From Neofusicoccum parvum (lineage: Eukaryota; Ascomycota; Dothideomycetes; Botryosphaeriales; Botryosphaeriaceae): a stretch of 64,000 bases of DNA. The number at the start of each line of letters is the position of its first letter. Positions within the stretch are counted from its first letter, which is position 1. This document shows positions 1-11,186 of the stretch, piece by piece. A program made the position numbers and the translations under genes. Under the pieces are notes generated by a model, which had not been told where the DNA came from, did not search any database, and saw only the letters and a program-made list of their open reading frames with translations. The stretch is from assembly GCA_020912385.1 (NCBI GenBank), contig CP087221.1, positions 1,240,001 to 1,304,000 on the forward strand. Reading direction: 5' to 3'.

Positions 1-1
1 G

Positions 2-718
2 GGTAATGCGCTGATGGTCGGGAGTTTCCATCTGCTCAGGCAGCCGGGGGAGTACGAGCGGTTGAAGGAGGAATTGAGGGCGGCGTGGCCGGTGGTGGAG
101 GGCGGGCCGGCGCCGGGTGCGAGGGAGCTGGAGAGGCTGCCGTACTTGGACGCGGTGATCAAGGAGGCGTTGAGGATGTCGTCGGGCGTGGTGGCGGGGT
201 TGCTGAGGGTGGTGCCGGAGGAGGGTGCGACGATTGCGGGGACGAGTGTGCCTGGCGGTGTAAGTTCGCGCCTTGCCATCCGTCTCTTCAGGGTGTCTGA
301 CAGGAGGATCTCTCAGACGGTCGTCTCGTGCAGCAGCATCTTCGTCCACTTCAACCCCGATATCTTCCCCGATCCGCACGCTTTCCGCCCTGAGCGATGG
401 CTCGAGAACCCGGATCTCGACAACTGGCTCGTCGCTTTCTCGCGCGGGCCGCGGATGTGCTTGGGAATCAAGTGAGTCCATCCCCCCCTTTTTACCCGGA
501 AAATGCGTGGCCAGCCCGATGTGGAAGAGGTTGAGAAACTGACGGGATGCGACAGTCTTGCATGGGCGGAGCTGCGGCTCTGCTTCGCGCACGTTTACCG
601 GAAGTTTGACATGAAGTTGGCGGAATCCAGTCCCTCGGAGCTGAAGTTCCGCGATACGTTCTTGCCAGCGTTTTACGGTGAGCATGTCAAGGCTTATATG
701 ACGCCTGTCGGTGCTTGA
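2..718 (+). CDS. Cytochrome P450, C-terminal part (5' cut by window edge)
   Basis: Heme-thiolate monooxygenase, microsomal class E type. Three exons are visible: 2-259, 317-471 and 556-718, 191 residues in frame. The two introns are 260-316 (GTAAGT) and 472-555 (GTGAGT). The spliced protein shows the I-helix end and K-helix ExxR motif (EALR), the PERW region, the heme loop FSRGPRMCLG with its cysteine ligand, and the following NLAWAELRL helix. Without splicing, the heme-loop exon would run into a stop directly after GIK. The N-terminal half, including the membrane anchor, lies outside the window. It is followed in the same direction, 1.2 kb away, by an NRPS-like reductase, so a role in secondary metabolism is possible but is inference. 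The P450 family cannot be assigned from this fragment. Confidence 0.9.
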
Positions 719-1887
719 CGAGTAGATGGATTGAACGGGCTGGGAGTGAGGAAGAGTGCGTACACTAGAGGTGGTCTCCGCTGCGCATATGCCCAGGGAA
801 ACTGCAAAAGAATCGCTACCATGAACCAACGCTCTCATCGCTAAACCGACTGTGAAGGAGCCAGGGTGCATTGACAGGCTGAAAAAAGTTTGTCTGCGAT
901 AGAAGGCGGCACGGCATCGCCTTTCCTCCCCATCTCCAATTCCCCCGAGACGTGACCTCCCCTGCCGTCCCGCCACCCTTTCCTTCCCCCTCTCCTCCAG
1001 CACCTGCGTACGCAGCACCGTCAACACCACGACGACCACAAGCGCCCCCGCACAGATCCCCATCGCCACGGGAAAACACCTCGATCCATCCGGCGGTGCG
1101 TGGAGAGAGGTCCGGGTCGAGCAGGAGAGCGCCGAACAAGGTGAGGAGGTCTTCTTCCTGGAGCGGACCGGGCCGTAGTAGTCGGAGGCTGCGGAGGCGC
1201 AGGAATAGAGGCAGGCGGAAGAGGTGCCGGTGCGAGTGGTTTGGAGGCTGAGCCCGGGGGTCGTCGGGTGTCGGGGTCCGCACCGGCTGTCGTGCATGGA
1301 TCGGTAGAGGCGCGAGGACGGCGGTTGCTGGGAGTTCCCGCATTTGGCTGTGGTGCTGGTGGAACATGGGGACGGACGGGAGAGGTCGGAGAGACCCTGT
1401 CTGGCGCGAGCATCGCAGCATGTCAAGTTCGACGGCTTGACAGAGGCGCAGAGAGAAAAGCGGCGCGTGCCCGTTGCATACTTGCCTCAGCGGGTCAAGG
1501 CGAGCTGGCGAGGGACATCCGGGCACGTCAGGGTCGTGGCGCTCCTTTCCCGAACAGGGAATCCCGGGTTGGAGGGCAGAGAGGGGGAGCGCAGTTCGAT
1601 AGCGAGGGACGGACGGGGTCCTGGCTGCGGCGAGCCATAGACCGCGCTTGCCAAGGCGACGGAGTGTGCGCGGAGACCTGCGAGGCGGCGGGCGCTCTGG
1701 CTGGCGGTGCGTCGCTGCCCTGGCCTCGCTGAGATGCGGCCGAGAGGCCGTGGTGAGCCCAGTGGCGGCGGTGCGGGGCCCCAAGAGATGCGCGAGGTGA
1801 GGTGGTGGCCGGCAAAGGAAGGAATGCGCCGCAGATGATCTCATCACTCGCCTCCGCTCCGCCTCCACCGCCCGGCCATGCCGTTCT
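719..1887 (-). other. Gap with uncertain minus-strand coding potential (single-TM, Cys-rich frame)
   Basis: No confident gene. All three minus frames are unusually open because of high GC. One frame, roughly 1480 down to 950, has GC-rich third positions and reads as a Cys/Ser/Thr-rich stretch (for example SSACLYSCASAASDYY). It is followed by a clear hydrophobic segment (MGICAGALVVVVLTVL, near 1065-1015) and then a charged tail, as in a single-pass membrane protein. I could not place a convincing start, signal peptide or stop: this frame stays open on the antisense of the P450. A different minus frame gives a 381-codon ORF (1961-816) with arbitrary composition. The region may simply be promoter and 5' UTR for the downstream NRPS-like gene. 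Confidence 0.2.
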
Positions 1888-4800
1888 TTGACCTCGACTG
1901 TCCCGACCGTGCGCGCACCTCTGTCCCTTCCGCTCTGCTCGCTGCTCCCCATGGACACCAACTACTTCACCTGCACCCTTGGCCAGGCCGCGCGCTTGGG
2001 CAGCGGCCGGCGCGCCGTCAGCAACGTCAATGAGTTCGTTGACCTCCAGGCGCAACTTGTTCCGGAGAAACCGGCCGTCGGCTTCTTCGCCCCGCCAGGA
2101 GACCGGAGGCTTCCATGGGGCCACCGCGTGCTCTCGTTTTCTGCCGTCCGCAAAGGTTCTCTGGCGGTTGCCGGGTTGATGTCACGGGCTCTTGGCGAGC
2201 AGCTCGCCGGCAAGCAAACAGTGGCCCTGCTGTGCCCCAGCTCTCTGGATTTCCTCCTCGCCTGGCTGGCCCTGATGCGCCTCGGCCATGCAGTTCTTTT
2301 GGTTGCCCCCCAATGTCACCCGTCAGCCGTCTCGCACCTTTGCCGGACCTGCGACGTCTCCATCTTGCTCTACGACGAAACCTACCAGCAACACGCCCAA
2401 AAGAGCGCCAGCGAATCGGCCAATTGGCCCCGCAAGCCTTTGCAGCCGTTCTCTCTGACCTCTGCCGTCGCCAAGGACATATGCCATACCGTCACAGAAG
2501 CCGACAGCCCTCCGAACAGCTTCTCCAAGCATGAAGTCGAGCACATGTCCATTGCATATCTACATCACACATCCGGTACGTCTTCGGGGCTACCGAAGCC
2601 CATCCCGCAGAGCCACCGCGCTGCTGTGTGCGTCCTGCCGCACCTGCCCGCAGACTCCGAGAAAGCCACATTCACAACCACGCCCCTTTACCACGGCGGA
2701 ATCGCCGACCTGTTCCGGGCATGGGCCAGCGACGCCCCGATCTGGCTTTTTCCGGCCAAGGAACTCCCAATTACCGCGGCGAACATCAACTCTTGCCTAG
2801 AGACGGCAGCCCTGTGCGCTGACAAGGGCGAGATGCCGGCTGTCAGGTACTTTTCCTCTGTGCCGTACGTCCTGCAAATGATGGAGGCAGACTCCACCGG
2901 GCTGCACAATCTCAACAGCATGGACGTCGTGGGCGTGGGCGGCGCAGCGCTCCCGGCCGAGGTGGGTGACCGGCTGGTGGACAGGGGCGTGAACTTGGTG
3001 TCGAGGTACGGGAGCGCCGAGTGCGGCTTCCTGATGTCGTCGCATCGCGACTACGCAAGAGACAAGGACTGGCAATACCTCCGCTGCTCGTCCGGCGCCG
3101 ACTTCCTCCAGTTCGAGAAGCAGGACGACGGAACCTTCGAGCTTGTCATACGGCCAGGATGGCCGCACATGGTACGGAGCCTCAGGGCTGCCCTTGAGCT
3201 TGGCTGACATCTTCCGCCAGGCCAAAACCAACCGGGACGACGGCTCCTTCGCAACCGCCGACCTGCTCGTCCCGCACCCCGCCGTTCCCGCCGCCTGGAA
3301 ATACCACTCGCGCGCCGACTCGCAGCTCACGCTAGTCACGGGCAAGAAATTCGACCCCGCCCCGCTGGAAGCCGTCATCGCGGCCAGCCCGTTCCTGGAC
3401 GATGCGCTGATCTTCGGCAACGGCAGGCCCTTCCCGGGCGCTCTGCTGTTCCGGACGAAGGAGTTCGAGTCGACGGCCGACGACGAGCTGGTGGATGCCG
3501 TGAAGCCGCTGATCGAGAAGCTGAATGAGGAGAGCCAGGGCCATGCGCGGATACCCAGAAATATGCTGGTGCCAATGGCGTGGGGTCCTGAGGCGTTGGA
3601 GAAGAGCAGTAAGGGGACCGTGATGAGAAGGAAAGCAGAGGAGCAGTATGAGCAGGTGATCGAGCGGGCGTACGAGCAGCTAAGTGTTGGTGGCGGGGCT
3701 GAGGTTGCGGATGTGGAGGTCTCGCGCTTCATTGCTGACCTGATTGAGGGTGTGGTGTTGAAGAGCAAGAGGCTGGCTGAAGAGGATGATCTCTTTGCAT
3801 ATGGGGTGGACTCGGTGGCATGCATGCAGATCAGATATGGTTTGAATCAGGTAAGCTTACAGCAAGCCGTTCGTTTCCACAGGACTGACGCGGGTTTGCA
3901 GTTACTCCCACAGACTTCATCAGAGCTGCCGCTTAGTGTTGTGGAAGACTGTGGCACTGTCAAGAAGTACGTCAGATCTGCTCTGCGTACTTTACATGAT
4001 CTCACATGGTGTGTCCAGGTTGAGCGAGTTCATAATCAAGCTACGCCGCGGAGAATCTTACGAAGATAGCGAGGATGAGCATCAAATGATGCTTGATCTT
4101 GCTGAAAAGTACAGTAATTTCGAAGAGAGCTGTTCAGACACAACAGTAGCTGTGCACGGCGGCGTACATGGGACAGATCGTTTGGACGTAGTGGTATGCA
4201 TGCTTAGCTCATCGACTGCAGTTTCCCGCTAATCAATGCAGGTTCTGACCGGAGCTACCGGCGCCTTGGGCGCACATATCTTACACCTCTACAGGAAATC
4301 GGAGAAAACTTCCAAGATATTCTGCCTGGCTCGTGGATCAGACGAGCATGCAGTGCGTGAAAGAGTCAGCAAGGCCCTCACCCGCAGGGGTCTCTCCGGA
4401 TTGAATTCAGCAAGTACCGGGAATGAAAGGGTCGTCGTGCTACAGTCGCAATTTGGCGAAGCCAACCTTGGGCTGTCGAACGAGACGTATAACAAGATTG
4501 CCGCAGAAGCCACCATCATTGTGCACGTTGCCTGGCCTGTGAATTTCCGAATGAGGCTGCGGAGCTTTGAGGACAATATCGCCGGTAAGCACACATCCAA
4601 ATGACCGTTTGCGGAAGCTTGATTGATTTCTCAGGTGTCCGAAATTTGATTAACATGGCGCTTCGTTCACCTCGGCCCTGTGCCCCAAAATTTGCGTACT
4701 GCTCCTCCGTTGCCAGTGCTATGAATCTCAGGTCTACGACAATACCGGAGCAAATCATGGACTCGCCAACATCGGCTTCCCCTCTCGGATACTCGCGCTC

Positions 4801-5434
4801 CAAATGGGTGGCTGAGCGCATCTGCCATAACGCGCACGAGCGCACACGTCTTCATTCCCACGTAGCCGTCTTTCGGGTTGGCCAGCTTAGCGGCGACATG
4901 AGGAACGGGATCTGGAATACACAGGAGGCGTGGCCGATGATGCTGAGCACTGCACAGTTGACTGGCTGCTTGCCTGCACTACAGGACGAACCACTTACCT
5001 GGCTTCCCGTCGACCTTGCTGCTGAAGCTTTCGTGCAGGCCATGTCGGCAGTCGGGCTTGAGGACACGGACAGGTCTCATGCGCAAGTGTATCACGTCCT
5101 GAATGAGCATCAACAGCCCGACTGGCTGCAGTTGCTACAGTGGCTAAAGGAGATGGAGGAATTCTCGGTCGTGGATCCACGGGAATGGCTTATACGGCTG
5201 GAAAAGGCCAAGGATCTGGACCCTGGCAGAGATCATCCGGCGATGAAGCTTCTCGGTCACTGGAAGAATGCGTACGGATCTTCGGACAAGCAGACAGGAG
5301 CGGCAGCACGTGAACGACCGATCTTCGACATGAAAGCTTCCAAGAAAATGGCACCAGTGCTCAGCACCGTTAAGCCGGTGGATGAAAAGTACTTTAGGAA
5401 GATCTGGAAATGGTTGCGGGACGCCAAGATGTGA
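1888..5434 (+). CDS. NRPS-like A-T-R enzyme (adenylation, thiolation, thioester reductase)
   Basis: Adenylates a carboxylic acid, loads it on a phosphopantetheine arm and releases it reductively as an aldehyde or alcohol. Six exons (1888-3171, 3221-3850, 3902-3966, 4019-4193, 4242-4584, 4635-5434) give 1098 residues; the introns are 48-52 bp and every junction keeps frame. The A domain occupies about residues 30-540, with the core motif TSGTSSGLPK near 228 and SRYGSAECG further on. The carrier motif GVDSV places the phosphopantetheine serine at 626. The reductase domain has the NADPH loop LTGATGALG near 720 and the SDR pair Y885/K889 (YSRSK). There is no condensation domain. An alternative start at 1951 (MDTNYF) would remove 21 residues. 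The architecture matches fungal carboxylic acid reductase-like or NRPS-like enzymes. The substrate cannot be read from sequence. The neighbouring P450 could modify the product. Confidence 0.92.
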
Positions 5435-6017
5435 TAGGATATGAGTGCTGATACGTATCGGCAACCCGAACCACCGAACCCAGATCGAGCTCGAGTCTTC
5501 CGCTTTTCCCGCAGTTGTTGAAACGATTCCCCCTGTGCTTGTGCGATCCGGCGACAACAATGCAGATAAGCTCTCCAGAAAACGCAAAAGCCCCCTTTGT
5601 TTCCTTGGCTGCCGGCATCCCTTCCCTTCTTTATTGTAAAAGTGGTGCTCACGCTCAAGGGCTTGTGTTGGGAGAGAAACAAGAAAATGCGCTTCAAGTT
5701 CAAGAAAACCGTTCAGTGAGGGGTACCCTGTCACCGTTGATTGTGCGGCTTGGTCCACGTTACATCACGCTGCGGCTGACATGGGAGATCTGCACAGAGA
5801 TCCCCGCAGTACCAGTTTAAAGTTACGGCTCCCGCTCAACCCCTCCACGAACAACAATTTAAGGCGCGTCGTATGCGGAGAACGCGGAACGGTACGACTG
5901 CATATAATCCAGGCGGCCGGGCGGTGAAGAGATGTCGCGGCGACGTCAATCGGCTTCGGTAAACCGCGCACAGCCATTGCCACCACCACACTTCACTGGA
6001 TCTCGACAGCCGCCACC
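5435..6017. other. Intergenic, 3' of NRPS-like gene and promoter of GH79 gene
   Basis: 583 bp between two genes in the same direction. Short frames occur on both strands but none has a family-like composition or splice-supported extension. I see no TATA box of note, repeat or RNA gene. Confidence 0.5.
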
Positions 6018-7905
6018 ATGATGGTCCCGTGCGCGTTGCATGCTCTTTGGAGAACTCTGCTCCCGGTATCGTGCTTCATCAATTCCGTTCTTGCGGCCTA
6101 TGACGAGCCACAAGGCAGAGTCGCAACGGCAATGACGCTGGACCCAACGCCGGGAAAGGATGCTGGTCCAGCACTGCCAGAGGCTTTCGTCTCGTATGCA
6201 TTCGAGTTCTCCAGCTTCCCCGACTTTGCCGGGAACAGCACGAGTGGCCCCAATCTTTTTTCCGATCAACTGTTGAACAACATTGGCAACATTACGGGGA
6301 CGAAGCCGTACATCCGCGTTGGTGGGAACACGCAGTATGATCAAACTTCAATTCCAGGCCTTCCTCCCTCGCTTGAAACTGCAACAACGTCCACTGCTGC
6401 AATCAACCCCTTCCTTTCCTTTGTCGACGCAGCTGCACGCAGGCAATAGCCCACCCAGCTAACCGTCCCCCCAGAGACTACGCCGTATACGACCCCAGCC
6501 TGCCCGTTGCCCTGGTGGGCGTAATTGACCCGGAGCGCCAACCAAATTACCCCACCAACGTCACCGTCGGGCCCTCCTTCTTCGAGTCGTACGCCACCTG
6601 GCCCGGGGCGCGCTACGTGCACGGCTTCAACCTCGCGCGCTCCAATGGCACCTACGGCGACGAAGACCTGCTCGGCCCCGTCGAGCCGGCATGCAGAGCC
6701 CTCGGCATCGACGACCGCCTGCTCTACTGGGAAGTCGGCAATGAGGTCGACGTGTACAACCGCGGCCGCTTCGCCGTCCGCCCGCCCGGCTGGGACGAGG
6801 CCGACTACGTGGCGGAATGGCTCAACGCCACCAGGCGGGTGCGGGCGCGTATGGGCGAAGCCTGTCCGGAACTGGCGACGGACGAGCGGTTCAAGCTCTG
6901 GGCGCCGTCGTACGGCGGCACAGACAACGGGCTCGACGCCGTGCGGCCATGGCAAGATGGCATTGACGCGGACGGCAACGTGGTGGAGGTGTCGATGCAC
7001 TTGTGCGCGCGCCCCCGGCCCCCCTCCCCACACCAGACATCACTAACCTCTATCCCAGCTACATGTCCGGCTACGGCCTCCCCGGCATCACCCTCCAGGG
7101 CACGCTGCTCAACCACACCAACACCGCCGCCCGCCTCGCGCCCCACCTCAACGTGTCCCGCGCCCTCGCCGCCGCCGCCCCGGGCGTCCCGTACGCCCTG
7201 ACCGAAGTGAACTCGCTCTATAACGCCGGCCAGCCCGACGTCTCCAACGTCTTCGGGGCCGCCCTCTGGACCCTCGACTTCAACCTGTGGTGCGCCGCCA
7301 ACGGCGTCGCGCGCGTGCACATGCAGCAGGGCCTCAACTTCCGCTACGCGTCGTGGCAGCCGCGCGACACCGGGCTGGCGCCCAAGGGCACGCGCCCGCC
7401 GTACTACGGCGATGTGGCCGTGGCGAGCGCGGTGGGCGACCTGACGCGCGCCGAGGTCCGCGTGCGCAGCTTGCGGATGGAAAGCGAGACGGACGCGGCG
7501 TACGCGACGTACGGGGACGGGGTGTTGAGGCGCGTGGTGCTGATCAACATGCAGACGTACAACTATTCGACGGCGGCAGGGGAGGGCGCGGTGAGGCCCG
7601 GCCGGGTGTACGCGTTCGGGGTGCCGGCCGGGTGTGGGGGGGAGGCGGGCGCGGTGACGGTGCAGAGGTTGATGGCGAATGGGAGCGATGCGGTGACGGG
7701 GGTGACGTTCAATGGCGTGTCGTACAACTGGGAGTTGGATGAGGGGAGACCGGTTGTGCAGGGGAATGTCACAAGGGACGAGAGTTTGGGCATCGAAGAG
7801 GATGGGATCGTGAGGGTTCTGGTGCCGGATGCTTCGGCGGCTATTGTGCAGCTAGAGTGCACGGCCGCGTCCGCAGGACAGAAGCGTTCCTTCTGGCCGT
7901 GGTGA
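6018..7905 (+). CDS. Secreted glycoside hydrolase family 79 enzyme (beta-glucuronidase-like)
   Basis: Retaining glycosidase acting outside the cell, probably on glucuronic-acid-containing polysaccharide or arabinogalactan-protein chains. Exons 6018-6334, 6475-7002 and 7059-7905 give 563 residues. The first intron is 140 bp, longer than its neighbours, and restores the family run GGNTQDYAVYDP; the second (56 bp) restores SMHFYMSGYG. The N-terminus has a hydrophobic signal peptide ending around LAAYD. The acid/base glutamate is E196 in EVGNEVD and the nucleophile is E331 in ALTEVNSLYN. A C-terminal beta domain follows (NMQTYNYS onward). There are many NxS/T glycosylation sequons, as in other secreted members. 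Substrate specificity within GH79 is inferred only. Confidence 0.9.
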
Positions 7906-9349
7906 GCCGCTGCCATGAAGATGGTATCTACCATACTTCTCCCCTCTTCCGTACGGAGCGATTACGAACGCGCTATTACCTCCAGGTTTGGAGATATTCG
8001 ATGAACGAATGATTTCGATGTGAGGACTGGTTGACCATTCCTCAGTCGAGTAGATGCAATGCTTGGTAGATTAAATTATGAAAATTGGAATTCAAATTTG
8101 AATGAAGGCATGAGAAACGAGTGCGGAAACTTGATTTATTTCTTATGTGGTGGTGGGTCTTTCTAGAATAAGGGGTCGCGCAAACAAAACAACACAACAA
8201 CCAAACCGCTAAGAAGTTCAGAAAAGGGTCAAGGGACTCTGCAATAGAACCCTCATCAAGATCCCCGCCACACCGATTCCGCCAGACACGCAATAACGCC
8301 ACCCTCGGCCTGTCCGTCACCATCCCATCAGCTTCCAATGCCTGCTCCACCGCCTCCAGAACCGTCTCCTTCGTCATGATCTCAACCCCGCCTCACTCGC
8401 CGTCGCCCTCATCCCGCGCAGTGGGAGGGGGACGAGGTGGTGACGGTGTGGCGGCAGGTGAGGGGGTGGTGGGTGGAGAGAGTGGAGGGGAACTGAACGT
8501 GGTGGGCCATCATGGTTGGGGTTTGGGGCCGCCGGGTGCGGTCGAGGGTTTGGCTCGGGTTCGTGTACGATGGGGTGAATGTTGGTCTAGCTACTGGGTG
8601 ATTTCTTCTTGGGCGAGCTACGATACCGGATCGCGTGAAGTGCGAAAGAGCTGCTCGTCTGGGAGAGGTGTTCGTTGCTGCTTGGCTCGATGCTCATCAG
8701 GCCGCGAGTTTTTTTTGAATCTTATCCATCTCAGTTGATGTTTGACAGTCCCACTCTTTGCCAACAATGCTATTGTAACAGGTTCGAAGTGAAAAGTGCG
8801 TCGCGAGGCAAGGCCCAGTAATGAAATATTTTAGTTCAGTTTTGAGGGCCACGAAGATTAAACCGTGATCATGAGAAAGCTATGGCAATCAGCAAGACCG
8901 CAATTAATGAGCGCAAAAGAAGAAGAAAAAAAAAATAGGGCGAGAGAAGACACTAACATGCAGACTATATACGAACCGCCTACCAACTGTCCACTAAACA
9001 GGTTTTCGCAAGGATGATGATGCTGATTTTAAGGTTTACATACTACTTACGGCTTGCCGCGAATAGTCTCTTGGGGTTAGTCGAAATAGACAGTCAGTGA
9101 AGACACCGAGCTATTGTGTGCAACATGCCATCCATGGGCCTTAATTTCAAATATCGGAACCGTCTATTTACTCTTCCAGTTTTTTTTATGGCCCCGTAAG
9201 AATCACTGCGGCCAAAGCGACAAAATATCCAGACGTTGAGATGTCCGAGATACCGCGAAAATGGGCTCAAATACTCTCTGATCCACAGAAACGCCTCAAG
9301 TTCGGAATATTCAACATCTTACCTGCCACATATTCACAACTTCTCGCGC
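7906..9349. other. Long intergenic region downstream of GH79 and HIS1
   Basis: Convergent 3' ends, AT-richer than the genes (for example 8740-9240, with A and T runs). Apart from the weak minus-strand frame listed separately, I see no gene, repeat array or RNA gene. Confidence 0.5.
8042..8377 (-). CDS. Possible small hypothetical protein
   Basis: Open frame of 111 codons starting MTKETVLEAVEQALEADG. The first 50 or so residues have an amphipathic, protein-like composition. The remainder (Cys/Trp/Leu patch, then a basic Asn/His-rich tail) looks like read-through of 3' DNA. An in-frame TGA lies just upstream, so the ORF either begins at this ATG or is the second exon of a spliced gene. I found no persuasive upstream exon. 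No family recognised. Confidence 0.25.
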   Translation of the reverse strand: MTKETVLEAVEQALEADGMVTDRPRVALLRVWRNRCGGDLDEGSIAESLDPFLNFLAVWLLCCFVCATPYSRKTHHHIRNKSSFRTRFSCLHSNLNSNFHNLIYQALHLLD

Positions 9350-10594
9350 TCAGTACGTCCGAGAGTTCTCAATCTTGGTAACCAGAATATCGGAAGCACC
9401 AATGCTGGTAAGCTCGTCCATAACGGTTGCGATCTTTTTGCGCTCGACCATGGCTTGAACAGCGACCCAACCGTTATCTTCGAGCGAGGTGACAGTAGGT
9501 GCGCGCTTGCCAGGGGTAATGCTACGGGCACTAGAGAGCTGGTTACGCTCGATGTTGTATGTGCAGAGAACATATTTTTGTGCGGCTACACACGTGCGTT
9601 AGTGGCCAGGAGCCAGAAGCAACAAGAGGAGGTCCTTACTGATGACACCGCGGATACGGGCAGCTATCAAGTCGACGAGCTTCGGGTCGGACGGCTTCTT
9701 AGACTTGATGAGAATAGCAGTAGTCTCAATGACGGTGGAAATAGCCTTAAGGCCAGCGGCGCGCATGGTCTCGCCGGACTCTGATTTGGACAGAATGGTC
9801 AGCACCACCCTTTCCGGCTCGGCCTCGCCCTGGTCTTTGGAACTCACCAACGAGATCCACGATGCCGTCCGCAACGCCCAGAGCACATGCCGCCTCCACA
9901 CTGCCGCCGACGTATTTAAGGTTGGTCTTGAGTTTCCTCTTCTCGCCGCCATTGACCTCCTGGCCCTCCTGCTTTGCCTCCAGCGACGCGAAGTACTGCT
10001 CGGCAAGGTTCGTGAAGCTCGTGACGACGTTGCGGCCGATCAGCTGCTCGGGAGTGGTGATGTCGCCCTTCTCGGGGACCTGGACCTGGAGCTTGCAAGC
10101 GCCGAAGTCGAGGTCGAGCACCTCCTCGACGCCGGTGGTAGCGGTGGGCGGGGCGACGGCCTCGTGCTCGGCGACCTGGTCGCGGCCAGTGATACCCAGG
10201 TCAACGCGACCCTCGCCGACGAAGGTCGGAATGTCGGCGGCGGGCAGGAAGACGAGGGCGATGGGGTGGTTCTTGACCAGCGCGATGTCCAGCCTCGAGT
10301 GACGGTGGAACTGGATGTCGGAGCCCTTCAGCAGGTCGAGGCACGCTTGGTGAAGACGGCCCTCTGTGAGTGTTCATGCCGGCGTCAGCAGGCTGTTCTC
10401 TTGGCGTGGAGACCGGACGGAAAGAGGCATTGGGCGGGCGGTGTACGGACTCTTGGGCACGGCGAAGAGAAGGCGGTCATTGAGGCTGTGGCACGGGTCA
10501 GCAAGAGACGTGCCTGCACGGGCCCTGGCGCGGTGGCCTTGCGGAAGGGTGCGCGCGCATTGGAACCGGGGGCTCACTGGTTGACGAGATCCAT
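9350..10594 (-). CDS. HIS1: ATP phosphoribosyltransferase (histidine biosynthesis, first step)
   Basis: Condenses ATP with PRPP to phosphoribosyl-ATP, the committed and feedback-inhibited step of histidine synthesis. Five exons on the minus strand: 10594-10578, 10485-10451, 10363-9848, 9780-9640 and 9585-9350, 314 residues. The first two exons are only 17 and 35 nt, and together with exon 3 rebuild the fungal N-terminus MDLVNHLNDRLLFAVPKKG. Recognisable blocks are LDLDFGACKLQVQVP, QLIGRNVVTSF, the PRPP-binding region VDLVESGETMRAAGL across the 67-bp intron, and the C-terminal regulatory domain (KRAPTVTSLEDNGWVAV to the end). Length and order match the long fungal HisG type. It shares a 592-bp divergent promoter with eS28 that contains a TGAGTCA site. 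Confidence 0.95.
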
Positions 10595-11186
10595 GGTGCT
10601 CAATGGCGGCGCCGAGTTTGCGCAGCTGCGGGCGGGCGATGTGTTTCGGGGCGCGGGGTGCAAAGAGTGGACGCAGAGCAATCGCTCAAAGAACGGGAAG
10701 CTCGACGGGTCCAATTGATGTCTCGGCTGGCTGGGGTCGGCGGGCGTGAGGGCGGGCGGCGTGATGAGTGGTGTTGCGGCGCCGTGGATAATTTCTGAGT
10801 GAGTCAAGCGCGGCGCTGGTGGGGTCTGTCCGGCACTGCTCCGCGGCGATGACGATGCTTGCTGCTTGTCGGGGACGCGGCACGCGCTCGGGGGCTTGCG
10901 TCTTCTTTGCGAACACAGCTGCGGGCGCCGGCGCTATATACTGCACCTGTCGCTGGGCTCCGCTGTCGGGCAGCCCCGCGCGCTTCGTCGTGCAGTTTGC
11001 TATCCCGCTCGAGCCTCAGGCCGGCGGCGTGCGGCAGGGCGCCAAGACAACGCGGCCGCACTTTCGCAAATATTCCCGCTCCACATCCGACGCCCACCAC
11101 CACCACCACTGCTCCGACGACACCCAACCGCCCACCACTCTCTCGATCCCGCATCTCCTCCGTCGCATCGACCACCCTCGCCCGTC
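10595..11186. promoter_or_regulatory. Divergent promoter between HIS1 and eS28
   Basis: 592 bp separate the two start codons. A TATA-like CTATATA lies near 10933. The part close to eS28 is rich in CAC/CCA repeats just before its ATG. No separate gene is supported: the overlapping frames here are GC-driven. Confidence 0.6.
10800..10806. promoter_or_regulatory. Gcn4/CpcA-type site TGAGTCA
   Basis: An exact TGA(C/G)TCA palindromic core, 206 bp upstream of the HIS1 start codon. Histidine genes are classical targets of cross-pathway (general amino acid) control in fungi, so the site fits its location. Binding is inferred. Confidence 0.55.

Noticed and set aside
816..1961. 381-codon minus-strand ORF across the NRPS-like gene promoter and start
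   Set aside because: It overlaps the well-supported NRPS-like N-terminus; its composition is Arg/Pro/Leu-rich and without motifs, and another minus frame in the same DNA looks more protein-like.
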